Virus record (IMG/VR): IMGVR_UViG_3300046323_000673
Coordinates: 1 to 64,000 of that record
Length of the DNA stretch: 64,000 nt
Direction: 5' to 3' (one strand)
From: a virus
Of the stretch, positions 1 to 8,631 are shown piece by piece. Each line of letters opens with the position of its first letter. The first letter of the stretch is position 1. The notes under the pieces were generated by a model. The model saw only the letters and a program-made list of their open reading frames with translations. It had not been told where the DNA came from and did not search any database. The translations under genes and the position numbers were made by a program.

Positions 1-21
1 CTTTCGGGCATGATGGTGAGC

Positions 22-519
22 ATGGGTGTTGTTCAATCGATCAAGCAGTGGTTCCGCAAAAGTGCCGACAAGGTAGCGCGTCGATTCTACGAGGGACCAA
101 ACCCGCCCCCTCGGTTGTTCGACGAAATTGAAGTCTTTGAGAAACTGCATCCGGATGCCACTGCGGATGAATGGCGCTCATTTGCGCTAGGAGCCGTTTC
201 AAACGCGTATCGGGATGGGTACGTGCGTGGGTTCGAGTATCGCGAAAGACTCCCGCAGGACGTCGATTACGAGCGGCAAAAGTGGATCGAGACGGAAGCG
301 CATCAACACGATTGGTCGGTGTGGCAAGGGGCGCCTACGAGTCACGAATTGCGCATGCAGTTCGAACAGCAGCGCAGTGATCCATTCGCGGGCATGAGTC
401 CTAAGGAACGAATGCAGGCGTTCGCGGCGATTGGACAACATACGGGCGGGTACAAGGTTGTTTGGCCGGGGGAAGATGATCCAACCCCGTGGGTGAAGGA
501 TCACGAAACCGACGCATGA
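22..519 (+). CDS. hypothetical protein, 165 aa
   Basis: Not recognised. The product is hydrophilic and charged, with a basic amphipathic N-terminus (KQWFRKSADKVARRF). The ATG at 22 is preferred over the one at 10 because CATGAT at 9-14 lies 7 bases upstream, a spacing repeated before many starts here and suggestive of a leaderless transcript. The gene ends 2 bases before the first 30-bp palindrome. Reading frame is convincing, function unknown. Confidence 0.75.
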   Translation: MGVVQSIKQWFRKSADKVARRFYEGPNPPPRLFDEIEVFEKLHPDATADEWRSFALGAVSNAYRDGYVRGFEYRERLPQDVDYERQKWIETEAHQHDWSVWQGAPTSHELRMQFEQQRSDPFAGMSPKERMQAFAAIGQHTGGYKVVWPGEDDPTPWVKDHETDA

Positions 520-521
520 TC

Positions 522-551
522 AAATCCAATTGGATCGATCCAATTGGATTT
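522..551. repeat. 30-bp palindrome, copy 1 (perfect)
   Basis: Perfect inverted repeat: AAATCCAATTGGATC followed by its reverse complement. It lies between two tandem + genes. The right flank carries TAACAT at 559-564, 8 bases from the palindrome end, then GGGAG and the ATG at 576. Confidence 0.95.
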
Positions 552-575
552 TGCCGTGTAACATAGGGAGTCGTC

Positions 576-1067
576 ATGTCGGAACAGGAAGCGGACAAGC
601 AGGCGAGTGATGCGATTGTGGCGGGCGTTGCGTTTTACGCAGCGGCACTTGCACGGGCGGATGTTGAACGTGCGAGGTTGAATAAGACGATTGCCGAGCG
701 TGACAAAACGATTATCGCAATGATCGACGAATCGAATTTCGATGCGAAGAAGACGAACGATATTCGTATTGATCATGAGAAGTATCAGCAGGAAGCCCAC
801 GACGCGAAATGCGAAGTGGGTACATTGAAGACCAAGCTCGAAAGCACCGAACAGGCATTGAAGACCGAACAGGCAAAATGTCGTCGCTTGGAATCAGACT
901 ATGAGGTGCAATCGCGTTGGTGTGATCAGTTGTGCGAGATGGCTCGTAAAACGGGGCGCCCTGCTCTTATGACGACGGAAGCGCTCAAAGTAGCGAAGGA
1001 CGCGATTGACGAATATATTGTCAATCATCCGCCCACGATTAACAAGCGAGCATCTTCCGAGTTCTAA
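576..1067 (+). CDS. coiled-coil hypothetical protein, 163 aa
   Basis: Not recognised. Residues about 27-115 are rich in Glu, Lys, Ala and Leu with heptad-like spacing, so a long coiled coil is likely. The start follows a palindrome, a TAACAT box and a GGGAG ribosome site. The stop TAA overlaps the ATG of the next gene by one base, implying translational coupling. Confidence 0.75.
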   Translation: MSEQEADKQASDAIVAGVAFYAAALARADVERARLNKTIAERDKTIIAMIDESNFDAKKTNDIRIDHEKYQQEAHDAKCEVGTLKTKLESTEQALKTEQAKCRRLESDYEVQSRWCDQLCEMARKTGRPALMTTEALKVAKDAIDEYIVNHPPTINKRASSEF

Positions 1068-1294
1068 TGCCGTCCCCCCGCTGGATTGCATGGACCCCGT
1101 CTTCTTCCCGCCCGCACATTACCGCCCAATACACCGAACGCGTTTACGACTACGAGACACGCGCTTTCGAGCCGCAAACCGTGCATGCCCATTGCGGCAA
1201 GTGCAATGCCGTGTTGAAACACGAATGCGCATCGGGTAGGCCCCGCGAATGGATAGCCCGATTCGCGCTCGTTCATCGTCACGACGACGCATGA
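1067..1294 (+). CDS. small CxxC protein, 75 aa
   Basis: Not recognised. HCGKCNAVLKHEC supplies four possible metal ligands (H, C, C, C) and the tail FALVHRHDDA adds histidines, suggesting a small zinc-binding fold. The start overlaps the preceding stop (TAATG). The next gene starts 7 bases after its stop, so it belongs to the same operon. Confidence 0.6.
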   Translation: MPSPRWIAWTPSSSRPHITAQYTERVYDYETRAFEPQTVHAHCGKCNAVLKHECASGRPREWIARFALVHRHDDA

Positions 1295-1301
1295 TTCCCC
1301 C

Positions 1302-3359
1302 GTGAAAGATTATATCTCCCAGCTATTCGATGCGAATGGGCGTCTTGCTACGAGGTTTGACGGGTACCAACCCCGGCCCGGACAGATCACCCTCGCTCGC
1401 AAGATCGATCAAGCGGTGCAAACCGGTGGGCGATTGTTGATTGAAGCTCCCACAGGGACAGGCAAGAGCTTTGGGTATCTTGTCCCGAGCGTGTATCACT
1501 TGACCGTGGGTTCCGACGCGCTGCTTGCGGCAAGGCAATCATCGGGCGCGGATGACGGGTTCGATGTTGAGGACGATGAGAACCCCGCCCCATACCCCCG
1601 CGCGGTGATTGCGACGGCAAACATTGCGTTGCAAGAGCAGCTTATGGGCAAGGATGTGCCGTTGATCCAAAACGTCGTGCCCGAATGGGAGTTCACCGCG
1701 GCGATTGCGAAGGGGCGGGCGAATTACCTGTGCCTGCATCGCTTCGACGAAACATGTTCGGACACGTTACTCGACCCGATTCGTGACCCCGAAGATCGCG
1801 AACGGTGGAACGTGCTTGCAAAGTGGCGAACGGAAACGACGACGGGGGATCTTTCCGAGCTGAGGTTTGAGCTATCAAGCACGTTAAAATCGAAAGCGGC
1901 AATCGCTGCGGACGATTGCATTGGAAAAGCATGCTCGCGTTCTGATGAATGTTTTTCGCAGAAGGCACGTGCCGCGGTACAGGAAGCTGATTTGGTGGTG
2001 ACGAATTACCACATGCTTTGCACGCACCTTTCAATGATGAATGAGTTTGGCCGGGGATTATTGCCCCGGTTCGATCTTCTGATACTTGATGAAGCGCATG
2101 CATTGCCCGATGTTGCGCGGGACTTTTTTGGGTTCAAGGTATCGAGCGGGGCGATTGCGTATGCGGTGCGGCTGATGGCGTCTTCGAAGTGGAAGGGGTC
2201 GTGCCCGTTTGCCCCAGGACTTCGCGACGACGTGATGCGCGCGGCTGAAGATTTTTTTCAAGAATTGGCGGCGTACAAATCGGGCCCGGTGTATTACGGG
2301 CGGCTAAAGGAACCAGATCCCGTCGATTCGTCGCGGCTTGTTTCATTGCTTGAACAAGCCCGTGATGCGCAAGTGGGCGTGTCGTCATCTGCGTGCGGGG
2401 TTGATATTGAACGTGCAGAGCAGCTCCGGCGCGCGGCGCGCAAATGCAGATTGCACGCGGAAAACATTCGCCGGGCAATGGAAAACAAGGATACGGGGCG
2501 CAAGGTAACCGAGGTGTTCTTCGTCGAGGAAAACGGGCGTTCGGTTGCGCTTTGCTGTAAACCCGTGAGTGTTGCGGGCATTCTGAAAAGTACGATATGG
2601 GAAGCGGTATCTATTCGCGCGGTGATTGCGACAAGTGCGACGCTTGCGGCTGATAACAGCCGTGACTCGATCGGGTACTTCTCGGATGAAGTGGGCGCTG
2701 ATGTCGCTGAACAATTGGTCGTGCCGAGTCCATTCGATTTCATGAAGCAGGCGTTGCTTGTGATTCCCGCGAACTTGCCGGACCCGAAGGACAAGCAGTT
2801 TGCCGAGCGCGTATCAGTCGTGATTGCCGATGCAGTCGAGCAAGCGGACGGGCGTTCATTGGTGCTTTGCACGAGCTACAAGACGCTTGCATGCGTGTAC
2901 GACGTGCTCGAAAGACGATTCGGTCATCGGTTCACGATCCTTCGTCAGGGGATGGCGCCGCGCATGCAATTGATTGAGCGATTCAAAAAGGACGTATCGA
3001 GTGTTTTGGTAGGAACGAAGTCGTTTTGGGAAGGCGTGGACGTGCCGGGTGAATCATTGTCGTGCACGATTATCGACAAGATCCCGTTCGATAGCCCGGA
3101 CGATCCGATCAACGACGCAATGAATGAGATCCTTGGACAGAAGGCGTTCAAGCAATACGCGATTCCCCGTGCGTCGATTGCGTTGCGGCAAGGGTTTGGG
3201 CGATTGATTCGCAGTTCGTTTGATCGGGGCGTGGTTGTGATATGCGACAAGCGGTTGGTTGATAAGCCTTTCGGGCGTACGATTGCGAATGCGTTGCCTA
3301 AGACGCGAGTGAGCCACAACATCGACGATATCAGGTCGTTTCTTGCGGGGCGGGCATGA
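1302..3359 (+). CDS. DinG/XPD-like superfamily 2 helicase, 685 aa
   Basis: Probable ATP-dependent 5'-3' DNA helicase of the DinG/XPD type, acting in phage DNA replication or repair. Seen: Walker A EAPTGTGKS at residues 48-56, DEAH at 263-266, and motif VI RQGFGRLIRS near residue 635. Four cysteines at about 144, 206, 211 and 217 are spaced like the Fe-S cluster ligands of the family. Length is normal for DinG. The start is GTG at 1302. The stop overlaps the next start (ATGA). The family call is secure; the exact role in the phage is inferred. Confidence 0.92.
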   Translation: MKDYISQLFDANGRLATRFDGYQPRPGQITLARKIDQAVQTGGRLLIEAPTGTGKSFGYLVPSVYHLTVGSDALLAARQSSGADDGFDVEDDENPAPYPRAVIATANIALQEQLMGKDVPLIQNVVPEWEFTAAIAKGRANYLCLHRFDETCSDTLLDPIRDPEDRERWNVLAKWRTETTTGDLSELRFELSSTLKSKAAIAADDCIGKACSRSDECFSQKARAAVQEADLVVTNYHMLCTHLSMMNEFGRGLLPRFDLLILDEAHALPDVARDFFGFKVSSGAIAYAVRLMASSKWKGSCPFAPGLRDDVMRAAEDFFQELAAYKSGPVYYGRLKEPDPVDSSRLVSLLEQARDAQVGVSSSACGVDIERAEQLRRAARKCRLHAENIRRAMENKDTGRKVTEVFFVEENGRSVALCCKPVSVAGILKSTIWEAVSIRAVIATSATLAADNSRDSIGYFSDEVGADVAEQLVVPSPFDFMKQALLVIPANLPDPKDKQFAERVSVVIADAVEQADGRSLVLCTSYKTLACVYDVLERRFGHRFTILRQGMAPRMQLIERFKKDVSSVLVGTKSFWEGVDVPGESLSCTIIDKIPFDSPDDPINDAMNEILGQKAFKQYAIPRASIALRQGFGRLIRSSFDRGVVVICDKRLVDKPFGRTIANALPKTRVSHNIDDIRSFLAGRA

Positions 3360-3865
3360 GCGCGAACGATAAAGCGTATTTGATGATCTGCGTAAATACG
3401 CAATCACTGCCCCTGCAAATCCCGTCATGGGCGATGCGTATGGTTGACGTGATGCAATCTGTCCGGATAGCGGTCATTGCACTTGAACAGGCAGCTTCGA
3501 CGATTACGAATTGTGACGATGACGAACGCAGCAAGGCCGAACGATGCGCACGCTTGTTCGCACAATTCGATATCGACCACGGTAATCGAATGAAGGAAGT
3601 CGCGACGCTCTTCACGGTGAAGCGTAACGAGGTGCCTTCCGAAATCGCGCAGTCGTTCGGCGCGGATATCACTGTGCTCGCATTGGCGTGCAGCAACATC
3701 AAGTTTCGAGGCGCGGTGTTTGCACGCATGCTTGAATCTCAAGAGTGGAATGCACCCGCAAGCATTGCGCTTTTCGCGTTGTCCGAGTCAAGCAAGGGGC
3801 AAACACACTTGCTTGATTGGGGTGCGCAATTCATCCTTGCGCCTGATACGAATTGCACGGCGTGA
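3356..3865 (+). CDS. hypothetical protein, 169 aa
   Basis: Not recognised. It is a soluble, mixed alpha-type sequence without clear motifs or membrane segments. Its ATG overlaps the helicase TGA, so it is probably translationally coupled and made with the helicase. An unrelated function is equally possible. Confidence 0.7.
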   Translation: MSANDKAYLMICVNTQSLPLQIPSWAMRMVDVMQSVRIAVIALEQAASTITNCDDDERSKAERCARLFAQFDIDHGNRMKEVATLFTVKRNEVPSEIAQSFGADITVLALACSNIKFRGAVFARMLESQEWNAPASIALFALSESSKGQTHLLDWGAQFILAPDTNCTA

Positions 3866-3888
3866 TGAAATGGGGCATGTTCGCCCCC

Positions 3889-4404
3889 ATGAAGAATCAC
3901 CCCGGAATGAAGATCAAAACGTTTCAACGTCGTGACGATGTCGAACGGCTCATGCTCGCCGGGTTGCCGATTGAACAGATCGTCCGTTATGGCAAAGACA
4001 AGGGGTGGGACAATCACGCAGTTCGTCGTGATTTTAATGCAATCACCGATGAATGGTCGAAGCAGAGCGAGGAAGCTTTGCAGCACGCGCGGGGGCAAGC
4101 AGTGCAACGGATACGCGGCGACCTTGCCCGGATGCGTTTGGAGGCTGAGAAGAAGCCCAAGGGACGCAAGGGCCCCCAATGGGCGGAACTCCAGGCGGCG
4201 ACGTTCAAGGATATCGCGGCGCACGAACGACTACTTGCGCAAATCGAAGGAACACTCCGACCCGTGGAGGTGAAGATCACGATCAACGATTCATCCCGAC
4301 GTGCACTCATCGACGTGATCAACACGATGACCCCAACCGAGATGGATCAACTGATTCGTGAGCAAAAGGAACTCGAGCTACGAGCATCTGCAAAACGAAA
4401 CTAG
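3889..4404 (+). CDS. DNA-binding protein, possible small terminase subunit, 171 aa
   Basis: Residues about 12-45 (ERLMLAGLPIEQIVRYGK then NHAVRRDFNAI) read like the helix-turn-helix of small terminase or transposase-like DNA-binding proteins. A long charged helical middle follows, and a beta-containing tail (VEVKITINDSSR). The ATG at 3889 is chosen because CATGTT at 3876-3881 lies 7 bases upstream. Small terminases are usually next to the large subunit, which here is 11 kb away, so the terminase role is only a possibility. Confidence 0.55.
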   Translation: MKNHPGMKIKTFQRRDDVERLMLAGLPIEQIVRYGKDKGWDNHAVRRDFNAITDEWSKQSEEALQHARGQAVQRIRGDLARMRLEAEKKPKGRKGPQWAELQAATFKDIAAHERLLAQIEGTLRPVEVKITINDSSRRALIDVINTMTPTEMDQLIREQKELELRASAKRN

Positions 4405-4459
4405 CGACATGATGACCCGTACAGGCAACACGCCTGCACAACCTACGAGGGTCGAAGTC

Positions 4460-4717
4460 ATGGCTAAAGACGGAATCAAGTTCAAGAAACTCAGTGATGC
4501 ACTTGCCGCGTTTGATCGGGGCGAGTTACCCAAGGGCACGAAGCTGTTTGTCGGTGCGACGACGACGATTCTTGCGCGTCGAATGAAGAACACGCAGGAC
4601 ATCTTCTATAAGTTTGAGGGTACGCCTTCCGAGTTCGTCCGTTTGGTACTCGGCAAGTTGACCACAACAAAGATCAAGGTCGAGGTCGAAGAACTTCCAT
4701 CAACGATCACACCTTAG
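4460..4717 (+). CDS. hypothetical protein, 85 aa
   Basis: Not recognised. A small basic protein, beta-rich at its C-terminus (TTTKIKVEVEELPS). Upstream in-frame ATGs exist near 4409, but the ATG at 4460 follows GAGGGTCGAAGTC and begins the globular sequence. About 100 bases of non-coding leader separate it from the ParB-like gene. Confidence 0.6.
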   Translation: MAKDGIKFKKLSDALAAFDRGELPKGTKLFVGATTTILARRMKNTQDIFYKFEGTPSEFVRLVLGKLTTTKIKVEVEELPSTITP

Positions 4718-4786
4718 TGATCCAGAGTCGCGGGACAAACGTCGTTCCGCGTGCGTAATCCCTTCCGACGAACTGCACGTGTGCGG

Positions 4787-4818
4787 CATGATGCCCCCTG
4801 CTAGGAGGGTCGTTTTTC
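4787..4818 (+). promoter_or_regulatory. CATGAT box and strong ribosome site of the ParB-like gene
   Basis: CATGAT (4787-4792) matches the recurrent -10-like box of this window. It is followed by a short leader with AGGAGGG (4804-4810) and the ATG at 4819. No convincing -35 hexamer is visible. Confidence 0.4.
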
Positions 4819-6846
4819 ATGCCGCCGGTACAGTCACAAATCATCAAAGTCAAAGTTTCGCAGTTGGTCGAGTTTCGATCACGTCAGGTCTGCAAGAGCC
4901 TGGACGAACTTGCGAACAGCCTCAAGACACATGGGCAAATCGAGCCGCTCATTGTGCGCAAGGGTTCCAAGAAAAACACATACGAGATCGCCGCGGGTAC
5001 ACGTCGCAAGCGTGCAGCACTCATCGCAGAGATCGACACGCTAGACTGCGTTGTTCGCGACTTGACCGATCAACAGATGGTCGAAGTCTGCATCGCAGAG
5101 AACCGCGATCGCGACGATATTCACCCGCTTGAAGAAGCGGATGCGCTCTCCGAACTGCATGGACAGTTTGGACAAACGATCGAAGAGATGGCGGCCCGGT
5201 TTGGCCGGTCGAAGGAATACATCTGGGGGCGTTTGAAGATCGCGAAGATGCATGGCGATCTTCGTGCGTCGTTTCTTGCGAATCGGTTCGGCGTGAAGGG
5301 TGCGCTCGTGCTCGCGGGTGTTGCCGAAACGATGCAAGCGAAGGTGTGGGTTGAGCTTTCCAAACTCCCCGACACGATGCTTTCCGCGACCAAGATCAGC
5401 GGGTTTATACGGGACAAGTATTTACTTCGACTCGCATCCGCACCGTTCCCGATCGACAACAAAGATCTCGTTTCCGAAGCAGGCGAGTGTGGGCGTTGTC
5501 CGAAGCGAACCGGTGCGCAAGCAAGTCTCTTCCCTGACGACATCACAAGCGAGGATCGCTGCACGGACCTTGATTGTTTTACCGAGAAGAAGCAGGCGTT
5601 TGCCGACGTGCTCATTGAACGAGCGACAGCGAACGAGCTACGCGTTCTCGACAAGACGGAAGCAAGGGAGGTGTTCAAGTACGGCGAGACGATCGAGATC
5701 TTGAACCCCGAGTGTGCGTTCGTCGCGGTCGAGGGTAAGGTGCGGTTGGGCGAATCGAACTCGACATATCGCGAGCTGCTTTCATCGAATCCGCCCCCCG
5801 TCGTGATCGCGATTAACCCCGGCGGTGCGGGGCTCGAACTGTACGAAAAGGCAGCCGTCGCGAAGAGCATGCGTGCGTGCAAGGTGCCGTTCGTGAAGGA
5901 GTGGGAAAGCGTGTGCCTTCCCAAGGGCAAACCCACGCAATCGGGCGGTGATAAGCCCGATCGAAGTGTGACGAAGCAGGAACGTCAAGCGGCCGAACTT
6001 GCGATCACTGCGCTCCGGGAAGAAGCCGAATCGTTTGGTGAGATGAGCGCCGTGCAACGCAAGCGAACGTTCCAACTCATCGCGTTTGGAGCTGCGCGCA
6101 ACACGTGGTCGCAAGTGCAGAAAGCCTACATAAAGCGGCACAAGATCGACGACGGCAAGACGGGCGGCGATGCAAACGCACGCATGATCGCGATGCTTGA
6201 AGATCACATCAGCAAGCTAAGCTTTGAGCAATGCGTCGGGTTCATCTTCGAGATCGCGCTGCTGCGTGAAGTGCTTGGTGGCTCGGGTGAACCGAACTTT
6301 GAAAGCGAGATCTTCAAGCGAGGTTTGGCCGTATCGGGTCGCAAGTTGAGCGAGTTTCAGAAGCAGGTCACGAAGGCATCTAGCAAGGGTAAGGATGCAT
6401 CGGATGAAGAGCATGGGCCGACGACGAAGCGTTCAAGCCCTAAGCCCAGCAAGGCACCAAATCAGGGCAAAGCGAAGGCGAAGAAAGACAAGGATGATGA
6501 CGACGACGAACCACCCGTGAGCATGGGCGGTTGTTGCGCGATTTGTTCGTGTACGCGAGTCGAGCCGTGCGAGCGGATGATCGACGACAAGAAAACTGCG
6601 TGCGTGCGTGGGCAGGGTGAAGAGCTTTGCAGCTTGTGCGAAACGATCTTCGATACGGTGACTTCGATCGTCGAGGACAAGACAAACGTGTTCAGGTTTG
6701 AGGACGTGTTCGCGGGTGTGCGGATGCAGGATCAAGTGGAGGACACGGAAGGCGATCGTGATCTCGTTCGCGGGTGCCTTGATCGCATGGTCGAAGAAGA
6801 GATGATCGAACAGCAGGAAGACGACCGTTACCGCCGGGTCGAGTAG
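4819..6846 (+). CDS. large ParB/KorB-like DNA-binding protein, 675 aa
   Basis: The N-terminus is a ParB/Srx-type domain: IEPLIVRK at 41-48, the CTP-pocket-like AAGTRRKRAAL at 58-68, and ENRDRDDIHPLEEA at 94-107, which corresponds to ParB box II. A helix-turn-helix follows (IEEMAARFGRSKEYIWGRLK, 121-140). Then come a CxxC...CxxxxC cluster (about 223-255), a long middle, a Lys/Ser and poly-Asp linker, and a second Cys-rich cluster (about 569-615). The length is about twice that of ordinary ParB and no ParA was seen, so a KorB-like regulator or nucleoid organiser is as likely as a partition protein. It is the leading candidate to bind the 30-bp palindromes, by inference only. A palindrome follows 23 bases after its stop. 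Confidence 0.88.
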   Translation: MPPVQSQIIKVKVSQLVEFRSRQVCKSLDELANSLKTHGQIEPLIVRKGSKKNTYEIAAGTRRKRAALIAEIDTLDCVVRDLTDQQMVEVCIAENRDRDDIHPLEEADALSELHGQFGQTIEEMAARFGRSKEYIWGRLKIAKMHGDLRASFLANRFGVKGALVLAGVAETMQAKVWVELSKLPDTMLSATKISGFIRDKYLLRLASAPFPIDNKDLVSEAGECGRCPKRTGAQASLFPDDITSEDRCTDLDCFTEKKQAFADVLIERATANELRVLDKTEAREVFKYGETIEILNPECAFVAVEGKVRLGESNSTYRELLSSNPPPVVIAINPGGAGLELYEKAAVAKSMRACKVPFVKEWESVCLPKGKPTQSGGDKPDRSVTKQERQAAELAITALREEAESFGEMSAVQRKRTFQLIAFGAARNTWSQVQKAYIKRHKIDDGKTGGDANARMIAMLEDHISKLSFEQCVGFIFEIALLREVLGGSGEPNFESEIFKRGLAVSGRKLSEFQKQVTKASSKGKDASDEEHGPTTKRSSPKPSKAPNQGKAKAKKDKDDDDDEPPVSMGGCCAICSCTRVEPCERMIDDKKTACVRGQGEELCSLCETIFDTVTSIVEDKTNVFRFEDVFAGVRMQDQVEDTEGDRDLVRGCLDRMVEEEMIEQQEDDRYRRVE

Positions 6847-6869
6847 CGCTTCCCTTATGTTTCCCGACG

Positions 6870-6899
6870 AAATCCAATTGGATCGATCCAATTGGATTT
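6870..6899. repeat. 30-bp palindrome, copy 2 (perfect)
   Basis: Perfect copy 23 bases after the ParB-like gene. The left flank, read on the minus strand, has AAACAT 8 bases out followed by AAGGG, an inverted version of the usual tail, although no gene starts there. A sigma70-like promoter lies to the right. Confidence 0.95.
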
Positions 6900-6939
6900 C
6901 GTCTTTGAACGTACGGAAAATAAAAAGATCACGAACGTC

Positions 6940-6968
6940 TTGACTAGCGGGGCATCATGCCCCATATT
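6940..6968 (+). promoter_or_regulatory. sigma70-like promoter with spacer palindrome
   Basis: TTGACT (6940-6945), a 17-base spacer, then CATATT (6963-6968). The AT-rich stretch upstream (GGAAAATAAAAAGATCA) resembles an UP element and recurs at 59427. The spacer contains the inverted repeat GGGGCAT-C-ATGCCCC, a possible operator. Homologous promoters occur at 58415 and 59451. Confidence 0.75.
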
Positions 6969-7075
6969 GTCCAAGTTGACGGCGCGATGGGCGGCGAAGA
7001 CGGAAGGTGGATTTTACGTCAAGGCGCATGTTTACGCTTGATACGGTTTGGCGCACCTAGCGCTGGGAGGATGAT

Positions 7076-7381
7076 ATGTGTATTTCATGCAATAACGAGT
7101 CGCCATCGTGGTGCTGTTGGTGTGATTCGCGCTTCCATTGTGAAGCGCACTGCCCCACGTTTTTCGCGCCGTTTGCCGGGTACCATCCGTGTCACGGCGA
7201 ATGGAAGCCCACGGAGGGCGAGGCATTGGCGCTTGTTGGCGCGAAAGTATTTGATACGCGCGGCGATTCCCGCCTGATTGGCGGTATTGTCGAGGCCACC
7301 CACAATGAGGCGCGTGTCCGCGTCGCATGGCCTACGCATACTGATATAGCGCGCGTGCGTTATCTCGCGCGCCTTTCTTGA
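7076..7381 (+). CDS. Cys-rich small protein, 101 aa
   Basis: Not recognised. The first 35 residues hold seven cysteines and two histidines (CISCN, CCWCD, HCEAHC), typical of a compact zinc-binding module, followed by a beta-rich half (GGIVEATHNEARVRVAW). The start follows GGGAGGATGAT. It is the first gene behind the 6940 promoter, with a leader of about 100 bases, so probably an early gene. Confidence 0.7.
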   Translation: MCISCNNESPSWCCWCDSRFHCEAHCPTFFAPFAGYHPCHGEWKPTEGEALALVGAKVFDTRGDSRLIGGIVEATHNEARVRVAWPTHTDIARVRYLARLS

Positions 7382-7448
7382 GTTGAAATAACGAGCGCGG
7401 CGTAAACCGCGCAGGTTGTAAGCTCTGCGGTTGGAGGATGACTCGGGT

Positions 7449-7757
7449 GTGTGGGGTATTCAATCACCGCCCGCATCACCACACACATACGCGGGATTCT
7501 GCGATGACAAATCAGCAGGTCCCGCGTCTTCGCATGCGGGTTCGTCCGTTGTTTCGACGGGTGTGTATACCCCGTCATCCGAGCATCCGATTGCGATGCA
7601 GCCCAACCCCAAGAGCAGCCCAACGATTACGATTCGCATTCCCGATGCTTATCGGTGTTTGCCGCGGATGACAAGCTCGTCAACCGAACCCCGCGATGCA
7701 CCCCGTGATCCCACGCTACGACCCGCCTGCACAACCGTGCAATCACACCCCTCGTAA
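7449..7757 (+). CDS. possible Ser/Pro-rich protein overlapping the methyltransferase gene
   Basis: This frame has codon use like its neighbours up to about 7630 and GGAGG lies 11 bases before the GTG at 7449. The product is rich in Ser, Pro and Thr with no known domain. Its last 109 bases run antisense into the methyltransferase gene, which is unusual. An opposite-strand frame also spans the stretch, so this call is weak. Confidence 0.3.
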   Translation: MWGIQSPPASPHTYAGFCDDKSAGPASSHAGSSVVSTGVYTPSSEHPIAMQPNPKSSPTITIRIPDAYRCLPRMTSSSTEPRDAPRDPTLRPACTTVQSHPS

Positions 7758-8491
7758 AGCATACGCATCACCGAATCATCGTTCGTCGAAAGCACGACAA
7801 TGCATCCTCGTTCGTCGAGGGTGCGGAACACGTCACGAAGTCGGCGATGCTCATCAATGCCGAACGTGCCTGAGTAGCCCGTAAACGTTCCCAGGTAGGG
7901 CGGGTCGAAGTAAACCACGTCCCTGGCTTGTGCACGCGCTAGGACCCCCTCAAACACCTCGCAATGCAGTTCGGCGGAACGCAGTGCAGTTGAGCAAGCA
8001 CGCATATTGTCGAGGTCGAACGTGATGGGTTTGCCGTCCCCAAACGGCGCATTGAATTCCACTTTCGAGTTGACCCGATGTAGCCCATTGAAACATGCGC
8101 GGTTCAGATAGAGAAACCAAGCCGCTCGTTCGATGTTGTTTTGCTGTTTCTGTGCATTGAACATACGTCGAACATTCTCGAATTCAGCGCGTGTATTCAT
8201 TGCCGGGTATGAAAGATGCACACATTTCAATCGGAATTCTTCGGACAATCCCATCTGCAAAACCTCGTACAGCCCAATCAAATCGGCGCATGTATCCGAT
8301 AGAACGGCGCGCGTAGGCAATAGGCGAAAGAAGAGCGCAGCACCCCCCGCGAACGGCTCGAACCATCGTCGCGATCGTACATCCGTGGGCAAGAGCGGAA
8401 CGAGCTGGTCGATCAAATTGGATTTGCCCCCGAGCCATTTCACGGCGGGCGTGGGATACGTTTCGGGAAGTGCGAGTGACAAGGTGCGCAT
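7649..8491 (-). CDS. dam: D12-class DNA adenine N6-methyltransferase (Dam-like), 280 aa
   Basis: Transfers a methyl group from S-adenosylmethionine to adenine in DNA. Seen: the D12 motif VKWLGGKSN at 17-25, FEPFAGGAAL at 44-53 (AdoMet site) and catalytic DPPY at 196-199. Length is typical for Dam. The start at 8491 follows CATGCT by 6 bases. GATC as target is the family's commonest specificity and is not proven here; every perfect palindrome contains two adjacent GATC sites. It is transcribed divergently from the next gene across palindrome copy 3. Confidence 0.9.
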   Translation of the reverse strand: MRTLSLALPETYPTPAVKWLGGKSNLIDQLVPLLPTDVRSRRWFEPFAGGAALFFRLLPTRAVLSDTCADLIGLYEVLQMGLSEEFRLKCVHLSYPAMNTRAEFENVRRMFNAQKQQNNIERAAWFLYLNRACFNGLHRVNSKVEFNAPFGDGKPITFDLDNMRACSTALRSAELHCEVFEGVLARAQARDVVYFDPPYLGTFTGYSGTFGIDEHRRLRDVFRTLDERGCIVVLSTNDDSVMRMLYEGCDCTVVQAGRSVGSRGASRGSVDELVIRGKHR

Positions 8492-8521
8492 GGTGGGAGC
8501 ATGCCACAACACACGATCGTC

Positions 8522-8551
8522 AAATCCAATTGGATCGATCCAATTGGATTT
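8522..8551. repeat. 30-bp palindrome, copy 3 (perfect)
   Basis: Sits between the divergent methyltransferase gene and the gene at 8632. The right flank has TCATCGAGTAACGTAGG with TAACGT 8 bases from the palindrome. On the left strand CATGCT leads 6 bases later to the methyltransferase ATG. Confidence 0.95.
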
Positions 8552-8631
8552 CATCGAGTAACGTAGGTATTTGTTCTTCTGTGCACACCGTTTGGCGCGT
8601 TGGGTGCATGATGTTTCGCGAGGTGCTTCAC

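Noticed and set aside
6957-7030. Leader peptides MPHIV.. / MPYIW.. after the three sigma70-like promoters
   Set aside because: The ATG lies upstream of or inside the -10 hexamer, so it would not be transcribed from these promoters.
8409-8424. Partial palindrome match inside the methyltransferase gene
   Set aside because: ATCAAATTGGATTTG encodes the conserved GGKSNLIDQ motif in frame and is only a half-site resemblance.
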